This document shows positions 1-13,183 of a stretch of DNA of 64,000 nucleotides, piece after piece (position 1 is the stretch's first letter; each line of letters starts with the position of its first letter). Source of the DNA: Chalara sp. BL73 (taxonomy: Eukaryota > Ascomycota > Leotiomycetes > Helotiales). The position numbers and the translations under genes are program-made. The notes below the pieces were generated by a model. The model was not told where the DNA came from. It worked only from the letters and a program-made list of their open reading frames with translations, and made no database searches. The DNA lies in the NCBI GenBank assembly GCA_918026815.1, contig CAKJVC010000088.1:1860001-1924000 (forward strand). Reading direction: 5' to 3'.

Positions 1-3000
1 AAATACGATTTTAGGGTGGAAAGTCAGCGGGGCCATGGGGTACAATTTCTACGTACCAAGCTTCCTTGAATAACAAACACATTCATCGTAAAGCGATCGC
101 TATTGATAAAGTATACGCTGCCCTACAGGACAGATTCAAGAGGGCAAGATGTAGATAAGAGAAAGTCTAATTCTCGCTTGTACCCGATAAAAAAGGGGCT
201 CGAAAGTTTAAAATGTAAACAAACATGCTCTGTATGTAGCCTTGTACATTTTCGCAAAAAAGAAGTAAAGGGCAAACGCTGGCACTGCAAAATTCCAAAG
301 TATCGCGGAACTTCCGATAGGAGCATTCTGTACAGGACCCCCAGAAAAGCCATATCGGTCTCATTAAGGTACGCCACGCGCAACTGCCGGGGGAATTAAA
401 CTGCGTCAAAAGAAACTTCCAAGCTCTGCAAGATTCATCAAGCTTCTACCCCTCGCGACGATTTCTGCACGTTGTCGCAGAGTCGTTACACCAAAAGAAA
501 AGACACTGGTTCCCATCGCCTGCCCGGATCATCTTCCCCGCTCCAATCAAGCTTCTCCCTTCACAAACACGCCCGAAAAAGTAAAAATTAACAAGACGGG
601 AGGGAAGCAAAGCAGCCACTAGCAAAGCAGCCATCACCATCAAGAGATATATCAAAGCGCGAATTTCAAGGTCCAGAACACCGGGTCGTCTGGTCACCTC
701 TCACTTTGCTTGGCGATCGACAGTCTACCCGTTCCGCCCCCGCAGAATGACCGTCGTTTGCTCGCTTCTCGGAGTGGGGGACAGGTCTGGTCTTTGACAT
801 GGTGGTTACATATCACCAAGAACATCTACTTACTCCGCGCTCTAGATGGCATTACCGAGCAGGCACGAGTCATTTCCAGCGGACGAGACTTTCGTAGTCG
901 AGTCCTGCATTACGGCAAACCGAAACTGGTCTCGGGACGTCTTGTCTCGTCTCGGTTCGGCATGTCACCTTGAGGTTACCAAAGCTCGCACCTAAGATTG
1001 TCGTATTACTGACACGGAGTGTCAGCCAAATTATCACAGCAGCCAGCCGTCACCAGTTTGTAAATTGCGATTTACGGACAATGTGGAGTACTAAGAACAG
1101 AAAGGCCGGTTCTAATATATAGTTGCCCGGCGTTAAAATCTTACCCGCATGAGCTAACGGTCATGTGAAAGAAGGAGATGGTAATGGTGGTGTCATATGC
1201 TTGTTTTCGGAGGAGTTATATAAGGTATTATCTTGCACAGCGATGTAGTATTACTATAATGTGCCGTGAAGCCAGTCTGTGATGGCTGACGCGCGAAGTG
1301 AATAATAATAGGCGACGATAATGTCGATGTGAATATGTGGCGGGGAGCTTTCATGTCATAAAATAGTACTCGCAACTTATCCCATCTGTAGTTACTCGCA
1401 TTCGGGTTTACAGCCAATGAATTCTCATCATCCAAGATCTTCGGAAACGGCGCCATTCCCCTTTCAAAGGTGCCTGGGACAAATGCTCCCTATAATAGGA
1501 CCTGACGAAGATCTGCGCTTTGTATCAGATTGGCATACTTGCCAAAGGCTCTTGCCTTATTAAAATTACCGACCATATGCTCAGATGAAAATCTGACCCT
1601 AAAGTGGAACATTGCAAACATGTTCCCAAGTCTTTCTCCCTATTGAGGTTTGCTTGATTCAGCTTTCATATTTATCTCATAACCTTTCCCACATTGTTTC
1701 ATTACGTATATGTCAATTTAGTCGTCCACCCAAAGCTTCTTATGAACCTACAGATACGTCCAAGATATAGAATTACGCTGCTTCACTGCTATAAACACCG
1801 AGAAGATAGCGCAGCATTTGCCGGTATTGACCATCCTCTAGAATCACACGCTCAACAACAGGGGCAATGTTTCCATTCTGATACATTAAACAGCCCCTTA
1901 ATTTCAATATATTCTGACCTGGCCATCTGGAAATTCATCTTCCGAACTCAGATCCCCCCAATCTGGACCAGACATCTCGCTATCTGGTGAGAATGCTCGT
2001 GGGTGGCACAGAGCACCACTACTGTATCTCAACGCCCCTCCATCAGCTGATCTCTAATATCTGCTGATTTCATTCACTCTAGCATCTCCTCTCGCATACT
2101 GCTTGTCTATTCGCATACCTCTTGGCTTTATCCATATTAAAAGATTCAGGGTCCCTCAGCGTAACAACACCACGACCCCAGAAATCGGGGACCCGGTATA
2201 TCCTCCCACCAGGTGTTACACAAGTCGTTGTGCCCAATCTGTCAACCATGCCTGCCATGTGCAACGCTGCCTATTCTACCAGCAAGAAAGCATATGCCGA
2301 TTGCAACGCATTTTAACTTACCAACCAGAGCAGAGTCCTTACTTCTACCCTCATTAATTCGCGCCACACATCAGACGCAATTGGATGGATCGCTCTCTAA
2401 TATGCAGTCGCCATACACACACTCGTGTCTCTCTTGCATTCGTCAATCCAAGGTTTTATTTCTTCCGATTCGGATTTCTCCAGGCTATGCAGCTACCATG
2501 ATAGTTCATGCAAGGCTTCTATAGCTGTAGAATTATAACCTGAACCTTGAGTTAATGCCTGCATCGTCTCTCAGGGCTGCAGTGAACGGCTCTCCACCAA
2601 CCATATCGAGGAGATAAAGTGTGCGCCTACTCGTCACAGGATGTTACAGGGAAAAGACAGCCATCCAACTCATTGCCGTGTCCTTCCGACTAATCGTACA
2701 AGGAAGCAAGGATATCAAAGAGCATATTGTGGATGCAGACCACCAAAATAGAAAGTGAACGCGTAACTAATCCTACCAAGAACCCGCGAGCTACCAAGAT
2801 GCGGCGCACAGCCTCTCATCATTGAGTACGAATGGGCTAGATGAACAAAGCTGAAGTGCACGTGGATGTCCAGCCAACATATGAGCCGGCAATCAATCCA
2901 ACGGCTCACGCAACACGCAGCATGTAGCATCAAAGGAACGACAGACTTGGCTAGGTTTAAAATCCCGACCAAGGCAAAACGGCCCCAAACTTTCGACAAA

Positions 3001-3616
3001 TAGACAACCAGGAGCATAAGATATGACCGTGGCAGAGGGCTCTTAGCTAAGCAGCTCAATGGGAGGCACAGACGAACTGGAAGGATAAAGGTTTGAATAG
3101 GGAAGGCTTTGCTGGACCGGTCATCCAACCAGGCCAGAGGCGCCAAACCGCCAGATACATGAGCTGACTTACACGGTAATCGGGAGTTTCGTCTAAATAG
3201 ATCCCCAGTGATAAAAGTAGGAACCGTACAGAATGGAACCGCCGCCTCCTTTGCGTGAATTGCTTATACCAATATATGTGATAGAATGCACCCCAGACAG
3301 GTCATGCAAGAAGGGTCCTCATCCAACAGCATATGCAGGCACACCTACCTGCCCACCGGCAACCCACAGAAGAGGTTCTATAGTTACCTACGGCGATATG
3401 GCATATCTTCAACGCTAAAATCTTTAGAATTTAAATGTTAAAAGGATTATGGTTATATGTACATTGATTCCTTTCGCGCTGAATTGTTCCCACATACATA
3501 ACTTTTTCTGTTGTCCAATCTAAATAGCTAAGCATCGCTTGCTCATTCCGTGTGCTATTGCCTATATGCCGCGGTACTAGTAACACACCATTTATATCAC
3601 CTTCTGATCCCTGAAT
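1..3616. other. Intergenic, no gene recognised
   Basis: I read this stretch on both strands and found no open frame with family-like composition, no splice-joined exons and no RNA gene. The longest frame (2715-3146, minus) is hydrophobic and low in charged residues in a way typical of chance frames. The last bases are the 3' flank of the ABC transporter. Confidence 0.6.
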
Positions 3617-6600
3617 TTACTTCACACCATCGAGCAACCCCGCTTCCCTCACCAGCTTGTAAAATAACCCTTTACTCTCAATCAGCTTCTTTGGCGTATC
3701 AAACTCTTTCACATGCCCTGCCTCTAGCACCACAATCCTATCACTGTCCAAAATTGTATTGATACGGTGCGCAATGGTGATAATGGTGCGTTTAGAGAAT
3801 AGCGGCGAGCGTAAGGTATTTTGGAGAAGCGCGTCGGTCTCCACGTCGACGGCTGCGGTAGCCTCATCAAGGACAAGGATGTTGGATGGTGCTAAAAGAG
3901 CGCGTGCAAGAGATACAAGTTGACGTTGCCCCTGTGAGAGGTTGGATCCGCTAGGTGATATTAGTAAGAGATGACTAGGGGTGCTATGGAAACTGCCAAT
4001 AAAATAAATCGAGACGTGGCCATATGATAGCATAGTCTGCCTCGGGTAGATATACCCTGATAGGAAAAATAGAAATAATGATAGGCTAAAGAATTACCCA
4101 CCCTTCATTGATTTTCGCTTCGAGGCCACCATGCATGCTAGAGACGTGATCCTTTAACCTGGCATGCTCTATATAATTCGTCAGTGTCATGGCGTTGAAT
4201 AAAGCCGCAGAAGCCGTATGGTAGGCATGAGCTCATATCTTTGCCTAAGGAGCTGACTTACCAAGCACACTCCACAACTCAGTGTCGTCATGTATATGGC
4301 CAGGGTCTAGATTATCCCTGATGGTTCCCTCGAACAGAGCCGCATCCTGGGGGATGATCGCTAGCCGGCGTCTTAGGTCCAGTAGCCCTATCGTGGAAGT
4401 GTTTAGAGCATCAATGCCGATATTGCCCTCACTTGGCTCGATAATGCGAAACAACGCAAGGGTCAGCGAACTCTTCCCCGCTCCAGTACGACCTACGACA
4501 CCGATTTTTTCGTGAGCTTTGATATCGAGGTTGACATCCTTCAACACAAGATCTAAGCCTTCACGATAGCGCGTGCTGTAGTTGTTGAAGGTCACCGCAC
4601 CATGGGCGGGCCAGCTGATTGGTGGCCGGTTTCGATGAATCACCTCAGGCGCCTCGCTCGGGAGGCGAGAATACTCCAGCACCCGTTCTACAGAGACAAT
4701 GTTGGTCTCTACTTCTACCGTCTGGCGCACAATCCAATTGAGGGACTGGGTAATCTGTAGGGCATAGGCCATTGCCAGACCAACGAAGCCGGCAGAAAGC
4801 CCGCTACCGCTCGCCACCGAGATACTGGAGAAACCGGCTGCGGCCAGGATGATAATTGAACCAAGAAACTCGAGTCGCACTGCGAGCCATCTAAACAAGA
4901 TTAGCAGGAGCCGAGGCAAGTGAAAGGAAGTACAAACCTATTCGCATTGATAGATGGAAAGTACGCTCGAATGTTAGCATCAACCCGCCATTCATTTTCT
5001 TGCGCAAAGCGTCCTTGCTGTCGGTATGCCCGAATGGTCGTGATACCGCCGAGTGATTCTTGAAAGTGCGCATATATAGGGCTTTTGCTTACACTGTCAA
5101 GGCGCTTGAGCTCTCTTGATGTGCGCAGATAGTAACGTTGGACCCAGTAGTAAATTAATGCCAGAGGGACGATCAATGCAATGAAGACAGGGGTCGAGGT
5201 TGAAATGAGGACCAAAGTGAACGCTGCTCGTGCCGTATTGACAAAGAGCATATTAAAAGTCCTTGCAAGTACCTATTCACATTAGTACATTTGAAGTACC
5301 TGAATGAACAACGATATACTTACTTCATCTACCCGGTAAATATCACTATTTCGAAAATTAAAGTCAGTAATTGGCCTTTCAATAATATCTCGGGAGGGAA
5401 TGTAATGTCACACGGCATAGGCATGGGCAAATCGGTGAAAGCAGCCGAGAAACCATATGCACTGGACTGGATTCGGACAAAAGTTCACTACAACCCAGCC
5501 AGCCAGTGAAAAAATTGAGAGGTAACACAAGAAACAGGGCGCATTTTTCATGCACGCTCAGACTTCCCCCCGCACAGTAAGCATACATCCATGGGCCAAG
5601 AGGCACCCCAGTACTATTTCCCAAGGATCTGGCGCTGGCCAAAAGGATGAAATCCATGTCTATAGTACCATCAATGAAACGCTGAGATCATTGGGACCAC
5701 GAACCTTGAGAATCGATTCAGAATACGGCCTGCTGGCGTTCTATTATTCGGCTATTGGTTAGCCACTGACGTGGTTAGTCTGGTAACAAGAGGACTCACG
5801 TTTCGAAGAAACTCATGGGCGATCGGAATATTGCAAATGCCATCCTTTCGTGAAGCTTCCTAGATGCCTTCAACGGATGTTGGTTAGCTTCCGTCTCCGC
5901 ATTGCATGACGCGAAAGACCGGCCTGAACTTTGTTTCTACTCACCTCGATTGAACAGAAAATCCACAAGATTAGCGTTTGTACAACAACGAGTCCGGCAG
6001 AGCCAATCCCCAGAGCGAAATATATGCCTATGTAAAATCCCACTCGCAGGTTCTTGCCTGAGTCACCGTTGAATTCAGACCAATTTTTGAGCCACACGCC
6101 CCCGCCTGTGAGCGGTCAGCGAGCTGCATCGAACGCATAAGCAAAAGGTAGAGGCTCACCTATCTGTGCAGTTTGCGCACCGATTAGCATGAACAGGTAA
6201 ATCGCTACAGCAAATACATTGCTGGTTTTGGCATACTCCGCATAAACTGCAAAGTTAGTCATGGATCAGGCTTCTGGGGAAGCGGACTTACCGTTCCATT
6301 TCACTTTCCCTTGCTCTGAAAACTCCTTGCCTTGTTTTGTCTTCGTGGACGGTTCCTCCTCATCGCGAAGTTTGCCTCGAGGATTCAAAGTTGCTGTACT
6401 GGCTCGTCTGAGAGTGCCAGTGCTCATTTGGCGCCGCTTTGGGCTAGATGGGCCGGTCCTGATTGGTGCCATCTGGGTGGGATGTTCTTGAGCTTCTTCC
6501 AGTTCCTCCTTCTCCTCGTCATCTATGGGTTCATCTACATCTGCCGTGGTGGAGGAGCTGGTCGATGCAGTCTCCGAGGCTTCTGGCGATCTATCCTTAC

Positions 6601-9233
6601 TTCCAGACGTTTTGATAAGATTTGCAATCTCGCCTCTCATGGCCATGAGCTGGTTGTATGTTCCCCGCTCCAGAATCTTTCCGTCTCGAATTAAGCATAT
6701 AAAATCTGCTTCCATTAAGACGGGGAGCGAATTGGTGGCCAGAACTCTCGTTTTAGTATTGAGCAGGCCATTAGGACCAAACACATTATCGATGAGATGT
6801 CGTCCAACATGTTGATCAACTGCGGACAGACAGTCATCAAGTAGGTATATATCAGCTCGAGCATAGACAGCTCTAGCTAATGTCAATCGAGCTTTTTGGC
6901 CACCACTTAGTGAGATACCACGTTCACCTACTTCAGTCTCGTCTCCGTCGGGAAGCTGAGCAAAATCTTCTATTAAAGCACACGCCTTCACCGTCTTATC
7001 GTAAAATTGAGGATCAAACCGATGGCCAAAGAGAATATTCTCCTTGACACTTGCATTCATAACCCAAGGCTGCTGGGCAACGTATGCTGTTGAACCATGG
7101 ATCACGACCTGACCCTTGACCTTCCAAAGATCACCCAGCAGGGCTTGGAGAAATGATGACTTCCCCGCTCCGACACGCCCCACAACGCATGTGAGTTCCC
7201 CTTTCGAAGCAGAGAAGTTAATATCCTCTAGAACATTCTTATCGGAATGCCTATCCCATGAGAAAGTTCCATCGCGAATAGTCAGCGATTCATCGCCTGC
7301 CTCCTCAACCGGTCCCTTGAAAATGACAGCATCGGGCTGCAACTCCTCGGCAAGAAAGAATGCGGTCAATCGACCAACTGCGACGGAAGCTTCAATGATC
7401 GCGGTGATAACCATAGGTAAGACTGCCAATGGGAATGTGAGGAGATTGAAGAGGGTCAGTGCTGGAAAGACAATATCTGTAGTCAAAGGTGTGTTCTTGG
7501 TGAGTACGAATACTGTGAATGTAGAGCAAGATACCAAGAAGGGAGTTGTCGACCACGTGAAATTCGCTACGGATTGCGCAGCGCCTATCTTGCGAAGAGT
7601 CTTGAGTTCTTGATCGTTTCGTACATAGTTTAGCTTCCCCATGAATGCACTTCCCCATGCATAAAGCTTAATGCTCTTCATGTTGTTGATGACCTCCGCG
7701 ATGAGTCTTGTTCTCGAGTCTTTATTCTTCATCTGCTCCTTTTGTAGTTTTTTCATGAGACGTGCAATGAGACCATTGATAGGAATCATGAATATCATAG
7801 CTCCCACCCCAGCCAGCATGGAAAATCCCACAAGGTTGTAGAGTGAGATCATGCAGAGAGTAATCTGATATGGGGCGGACCAAAGTTGCTGGCCAAACTG
7901 CGTTAGATCCTGTAACCGCTGTGTATCGACTGCCATATGGTTGACGATGTCTCCAGTGGATTTACTCGCTCGTCCCTCATTTGATAGCCGCAATGACTTG
8001 GAATATATCATGGCAACTAATGATGACTTGATCCGCATACCTGTCTCGAAAGCTCTTTGGAAGTATTGATGTAACGCCATTGTCTGTGCAACTGACACAG
8101 CAAACATAGCCAGCGAGATAGCAGCCCCTCTTATCACTGGCTCTGGCTTATCCGTTTTATACGATCCCACAAACTGAATCAGCAGCCTGAGCAGTTGGGG
8201 CTGCACAAACGCTAAAGTATCGCTGACTGTCTTAAAAAGCGAGCCTCGAAAATATGGCCCATTGAAAGCACGGAAGATAGCCATCCAAAGACTGGGGTGC
8301 TTTCTGTGCTTCAACTCATGTTCCCAAGCTTCTTTGAATGCCACGCCGGTCGCCTTCGTAGTATCTCTTTTCGCCAGATTCCACAGATCATCCTCGGTCA
8401 GAAACTTCTTATACCCGTATTTCATCATCGGCGTCATCCAGCTAAAGGTCAAGATGGAGAAAACGGTAGCGTGCGCAAGTGGACACTCGTCTTCATCTCC
8501 AATGGCATGGTATGCGCTCTTATTCTTCGGAACCAACCATTCTAGCCCGAACTCCACCCACGAAAGTCCGTATCCTAAACAGTATGCCACGAAGTATGGG
8601 AGGTGTTCTCTGTATATCTGCTGAGAGATCAGAGAGCGCAGCTTGACGGAGAATGCAATCAGTATGAGAAGCCAGTAAAAAAGCACCACACCGTTCGGAT
8701 TCCGTAGCCGATCGTGCTCCAGCCATTGTATGGTAAAAATCACCCCCAAAGACAAAATCGTGATGACGCTCGTAAGAAATCGAAAGTCGCCGGTCCAGAC
8801 ATCTGGATAATTCACAATTTGCAGAATAAGCTGTGCTGCAACAGACAATATAATCGCCACTATGAGCGCCTACCCACCAAGTTAGCCCTTATCCTCTCCG
8901 CTAGTATAGGCATATAATACAGACCTGCTTCGTCCAGAAATGCCAGTCCTTCCCCAGCGCTGCACGCTCCTTCCTCTTGACCAACCACCATATAGCTATA
9001 GCTCCAAACAGGATCCCATAAACCGCCACTGTGCTGACCCAAACATCCATAAAACAGGGCGTGAAATCGTATCTGTAGGGGCTCAAAGGGCCCCATCCCT
9101 CTTTGTTACCGCATAATGGCTGATTCCTTGATTTATCTGCTGTAAGATATCCGTGGCCGACGGAGGAAAACGTATGGTATCCCGTGAAGGAGCCCGTTGC
9201 GAGGATTCTCTGCGCAGAACCGGGGCCGCTCAT
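3617..9233 (-). CDS. ABCC-family (MRP/YCF1-like) full-length ABC transporter
   Basis: Exons on the minus strand: 9233-8925, 8869-6292, 6246-6160, 6105-5945, 5867-5800, 5740-5705, 5345-5324, 5272-4938, 4890-4262, 4168-4102 and 3950-3617. Joined, they give 1541 residues with no stop, the usual size of vacuolar glutathione-conjugate pumps such as yeast Ycf1. An N-terminal TMD0 with the family pattern CGNxEGWGPLSPxRYDFTPCFxD precedes two TMD-NBD halves. NBD1 has Walker A GRVGAGKSS, signature LSGGQKARL and Walker B IYLLDDCLSAVD. NBD2 has GRTGAGKSS, LSQGQRQL and ILVLDEATAAVD. An acidic, Ser-rich linker of R-domain type follows NBD1. Expected role: ATP-driven export of glutathione conjugates, heavy-metal complexes or drugs across the vacuolar or plasma membrane. 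Substrate cannot be read from sequence. The 359-base intron 6 and 22-base exon 7 are unusual. Start chosen because it opens the TMD0 motif. Confidence 0.93.
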
Positions 9234-10238
9234 CTCCGTTGATCAATCGCTTCAGCCTGGCTTCCCTTCTTTGTTCATAAGAGAAGTTAGGGTGTCCAGA
9301 GCAGTGTATATGGGCAGAGGGATGTTTGCGTGGGGAGGGAGAAATGAAGAAGGAAGAATTTGGTGGAGCCAATCCAATGATGTAAGCTGGAAGTTGTAAA
9401 GTAGAGCTAGCCTGGCGAACTCGGATTTTGGGATTTAGCTCCGGCTGTTGACAAAGCAGGGGTGCGCCAGCATATAGAAATTATATAGACTGGTTTATTA
9501 AAATACTACTACTTGCATTCGTGGATGTCGCTAGATAGGTTATCGCAGAACTTTTATGCCATTGCTGCTTCACCGGTTCGTAATGCCCGGTGCCGCCACC
9601 CCATTTTTGGTATTGTAGCTTGTCATACATTGATGGTGTTGATTAGCTTCACTGAACAAGCTTTTTGTCCTCCCTGTCATTCAAAGCCAAGACGCCTCTG
9701 GACTTTTGGTTGATCATTCTTAAAAAAAATCGATCATGCCTCCACATTAGAGTATTATTAATCAGTTAGATGTTAATGGGGTTGATATCACGAAGAAGGG
9801 TTCCCGGTATTCCAGTGGTATTGTCAGCTTCGCGCGCAAGGCTTGCTCTACGTCTATGTCAGACAAGTCAGGTATTGGGGAAAAGAAATCTCGATTTCAT
9901 GTAAAAAAGCCCGATCCAGCACGATAGGACAAAGATATTTTTCAGTCTAAGCTTCTTGTCAAAGCCATCTCTGACCGAATACCTTGTGCCCATCAGACTG
10001 CCAGCTTCAAAAAATAAAGCTAACGCATGCCACAAACTACCAACTATGCCCATATTCTCTTCTTCCCCAGATTAAAAAAATAAAGCCGTAGAGCTCCTCC
10101 CATACAAGTAGTCCATACAAGAAAAGGAAGCAGAAGTTGAAAGGTCATCAAAGCGTGTGGGTATCATCCAGGTCGTCAGCACCACGATCTTTCACAATGA
10201 AAAGACCACCCATCGATCCAGATGCAAGCATTTCATTC
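9234..10238. other. Intergenic between ABC transporter and bHLH gene
   Basis: This stretch holds the 5' flank of the ABC transporter and the 3' flank of the bHLH gene, both on the minus strand. No other gene is supported. Confidence 0.6.
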
Positions 10239-11198
10239 CTAGTTGTCCACACTCGAATCCTTCTTGGGGTTCAATCCCGCACTTTGGCAGGCTTGCTTCC
10301 ATGTCTCCACCTCGCGCCATGCTCGCTCATTCTCCGCCTTCAACTTGTCATTGCTGGCGCTAAGCTCAGCGATGGCCTGCTCGGTCAGGAGCTTCTCCAA
10401 GGTCCATTTCTCAATATTTTGCGTCTCGTTCTCCTTGAGCTGTGTGATAAATGCAACTGCTCGTTGGAGAATCGATCCTTTGTTCTTCTCGCATCCGGGG
10501 ACGATCTTGGCCAACTCGTTGATACCCTCGTTGATAGTCTCACGGCGACGACGCTCAACTAATTAATGTGAGCATAGGAACATAGAATTGACATTGCTGC
10601 ACTTACCCTCCTTGTGGTTGTCCTTACGAACTTTGTGCCACTCATCAGATCCTACAGCTGGCTTTGAGCGACTGCTGGAAGGTGTAGCAGTATCCATGAA
10701 GCTACTATCGGCTTGTTGGCTGGTATCCATGTATGACTCCTGGTTGCGATCGCTCTCGGAATTTTGAGTTTGGAATGAAACATCAGTTGGTTGAGGAATG
10801 GATATGGTTGGATAAACTCCGACGTCGAGGGCAGCCGCGGCGGTTGAGGCGTGCGCACTCAATCCGTTTTGGTCGGAATAAGGCTTGTAGTCTTGCAAGG
10901 TTTCCGCATCGTGATGGCCGGACATGTCAGCGACCTTGCGTTTGCCTCCACGTCTCGTGTCATCAGCTGACTCTTGCTCGTACTTCCGCTTTTGCGCGCG
11001 AGATTCCGATGCGATATCTTCGCGCATGGCATTGGCAACTTCCTGCAAACCCGAGTGCTCAAGATCCATTTTGTCAGAGTATTGTGTGTATGTACGGCTC
11101 GTGACGCGTCGTAGGAGATGATTCGCAGATGGGCGGTACTTAGGTCCCAATTGCGCAGATGACCTCGAAGGGCTGGTCGGTGGATTTTTAAGAATCAA
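10239..11198 (-). CDS. cbf1: CBF1-like bHLH(-zip) transcription factor
   Basis: Two exons, 11198-10607 and 10558-10239, with a 48-base intron inside the basic region. They give 303 residues from the first ATG, or 260 from an in-frame ATG at 11069. The second is plausible because the first 43 residues are basic and low in conservation-like features. The basic region spans the intron: HKE then VERRRRETIN supplies the His, Glu and Arg that contact CACGTG in this class. A helix-loop-helix (INELAKIVPG ... SILQRAVAFITQLK) follows, then a heptad-like coiled coil to the C-terminus. The N-terminal half is polar and Ser/Gln-rich. Yeast Cbf1 binds centromere element CDEI and methionine/sulfur promoters, and filamentous homologues are general regulators. 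The order of motifs and short C-terminus fit Cbf1 better than SREBP or INO2/4 types. Confidence 0.85.
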
Positions 11199-11652
11199 CT
11201 GAAGTTATTCGGGTCGAAACTGACGTGTTCTACCGAGGTATGTACAGGTGGAACGGCCTGGTGTCTCGCTGAACCTGGCGTAGGTGAAGGTCTTGCTATT
11301 CGTGCTCTGAGGATTCTCGAAACGCGTTGCTGCAGTAGTTCGTTCAGGTGCCTTCGAAACGAACGTTTCTTGTGCCCCTTAAAGTAGTACCTGCCAGGTC
11401 AGCACGTGTCCTTGCAGATGAGGTACCACATAGCAAAGCAATTCCATTGCTCATGCGCTGACAGAGAATGAAATGTACAGCGACATCTGCCTTTGCGCCA
11501 GCCTACCCACTGCGACTAGTCATTGTAACAACGGCGCTGGGCCACAGTTCCATGAAAAGCCCGCAAACAGAGACAAGACACCGTTTGACGACCACATCGC
11601 CGACCACCAAAACCGCCGCGCAGTACAACTAAATGCGTTTTGCGCCGCGATG

Positions 11653-11689
11653 CGACGGCGGCGACGGCGACGGCGACGACGACGACGAT
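11653..11689. repeat. CGA/CGG triplet microsatellite
   Basis: A run of CGG, CGA and GAC-phase triplets, reading as poly-Arg on the plus strand. It explains the Arg-rich frames around it and is probably variable in length between strains. Confidence 0.85.
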
Positions 11690-12048
11690 AACGGTGATGG
11701 TGACTGTGTATGCGTTCTAGTGACTGACAGCGTTATCGTGGTGGATGAGAAGTGCAGTATGGTAGTGTAGAGGACCAACGGGGGGTTTGGTGGGGGTGGT
11801 CGAGCAGTGGCGGTCATATCCGGCATTGGATCACCAAACGAGCGATCGTGACCTCTGTACCCTCTCTGCCTCTTCGCCCGCCGCGTGTGGGAACGTCCCA
11901 ACCTGTGACATGCGATACGCCTGCCAGAAGGTTGGAAGGTTCCACAAGAGATGGGATGTGACACGGCCAGAAGGGACAGCGTGCAACCAGACGCTGGGCT
12001 TTCTTGTTTAAAGGGAAAGGGAAAAGGAAATCAGGCTCAAAACATACC

Positions 12049-12067
12049 TTGTTGTTGTTGTTGTTGT
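12049..12067. repeat. TTG triplet microsatellite
   Basis: Six to seven tandem TTG units lie in the bHLH/fyv10 intergenic region. Not coding as far as I can see. Confidence 0.8.
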
Positions 12068-13183
12068 CGCTCACTGCCGACCACCGCTTCTGCGATGCGA
12101 CCGGTCGAAAGAGGGATATCTCAACAACACCACAACCGCCTCTTCCAGGTAGCGGCGCAAGCGATAAATCTGAAGCTGGAGACGAGCGATGATTTTCCGA
12201 AGAGGTATGATCTGATATATTATTTGGCGCAGCCCTCTGGATCTCGAATGGTGGTCAAATGGGTGATCTCGAGGTGGGCGCACGTGTTTCGTCACGACTT
12301 TGAGCTGGATCACGAGCTTGCCAATGGGAGTAGTGATTGGTCGGCGGGGAGGCAAGACCTGGACCAAAAAGAGAGACTGCAGAAAAGAGACAGTCGTATC
12401 GTATATGGAGGGGGATCTGAGACAGCGTCAACAGGGCCTTACTTTTTTTCTTCAGTCCTGGTATTCGTTTTCTGGATGGGCAGCGCGTAGCTGGGTTTGT
12501 CGCACGGAGGGGGGGTTTTTCCACGTGAGGAAGAAGTTGAAGAGAGAGAGAAAGAGTCAGTTCAGGTCACGAGCGAGCTTACATATCGTCTGCGACGGGG
12601 ACAAGGCTGGGGGGAAGGGGCACGGGCCTCTCATGCCTGGATTCTCAGGTGATAAATACTACTAAGCCTATTGCGGCTGGTTGGTCAGGCGATAAGATCG
12701 GAGTTAATCCTCCAGTACCGTCACCCACCCACACAAGACAGACAGAACAAGGACTAGATAGTTGTCTCGTGAAGTATTGTAGAGCCAGCTTCGGGACCCT
12801 GGTAGTCTAGTAGCCTGTTGGTTTTCATTCATTCAGTCATGTGCATGAAGCTCTTACTGGAGGATTCCCCTTCACTGCCCAGCATAGTAGTAGGATGTGC
12901 CATTTCTCGGCTGAGGATGCCGTGACCTTTTTATCTAATCAATCCCAGCCTCGTTTGAGCTTGATGTAACATTTCATAGATACATTCTTCTTGATATTCA
13001 ACTCCCTTTTGTACACTTTACCATCCAAGGTATTAAACCACTTCTTCCTTCCTGCAGCTTCAGAAGGACAGCTAGCCTTGACCAGGCACGTCTAAACAGA
13101 GCCTGAGCCTTCGAGCTCCTGGTTTTTTGCATGCATCTTCTATAACCTCAAGCCCTCCCTCAACCTCCACAACCTACCCCAAA

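Larger units (their letters stand above)
11199..13183. promoter_or_regulatory. Long shared upstream region of the bHLH and fyv10 genes
   Basis: About 2 kb between two divergent genes without a supported coding frame. It holds three CACGTG E-boxes at 11403-11408, 12281-12286 and 12522-12527, a CGA/CGG triplet tract and a TTG tract. Open frames here are driven by the triplet repeats and by Arg/Ser-rich chance reading. The E-boxes match the binding site expected for the adjacent bHLH protein, so autoregulation is possible but is inference. Confidence 0.45.

Noticed and set aside
2715..3146. 143-codon minus-strand frame in the left intergenic region
   Set aside because: Composition is Leu/Ser/Cys-rich with no motif, no splice partners and no ATG context support. 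Likely chance.
5379..5657. 92-codon frame inside intron 6 of the ABC transporter
   Set aside because: It is out of phase with the transporter. The flanking exons join correctly only if this sequence is intron.
7116..7613. 165-codon plus-strand frame
   Set aside because: Antisense shadow of the NBD1-containing exon of the ABC transporter.
11629..12490. Arg-, Ser- and Pro-rich frames on both strands
   Set aside because: Produced by the CGA/CGG and TTG triplet tracts; no coding signal beyond that.
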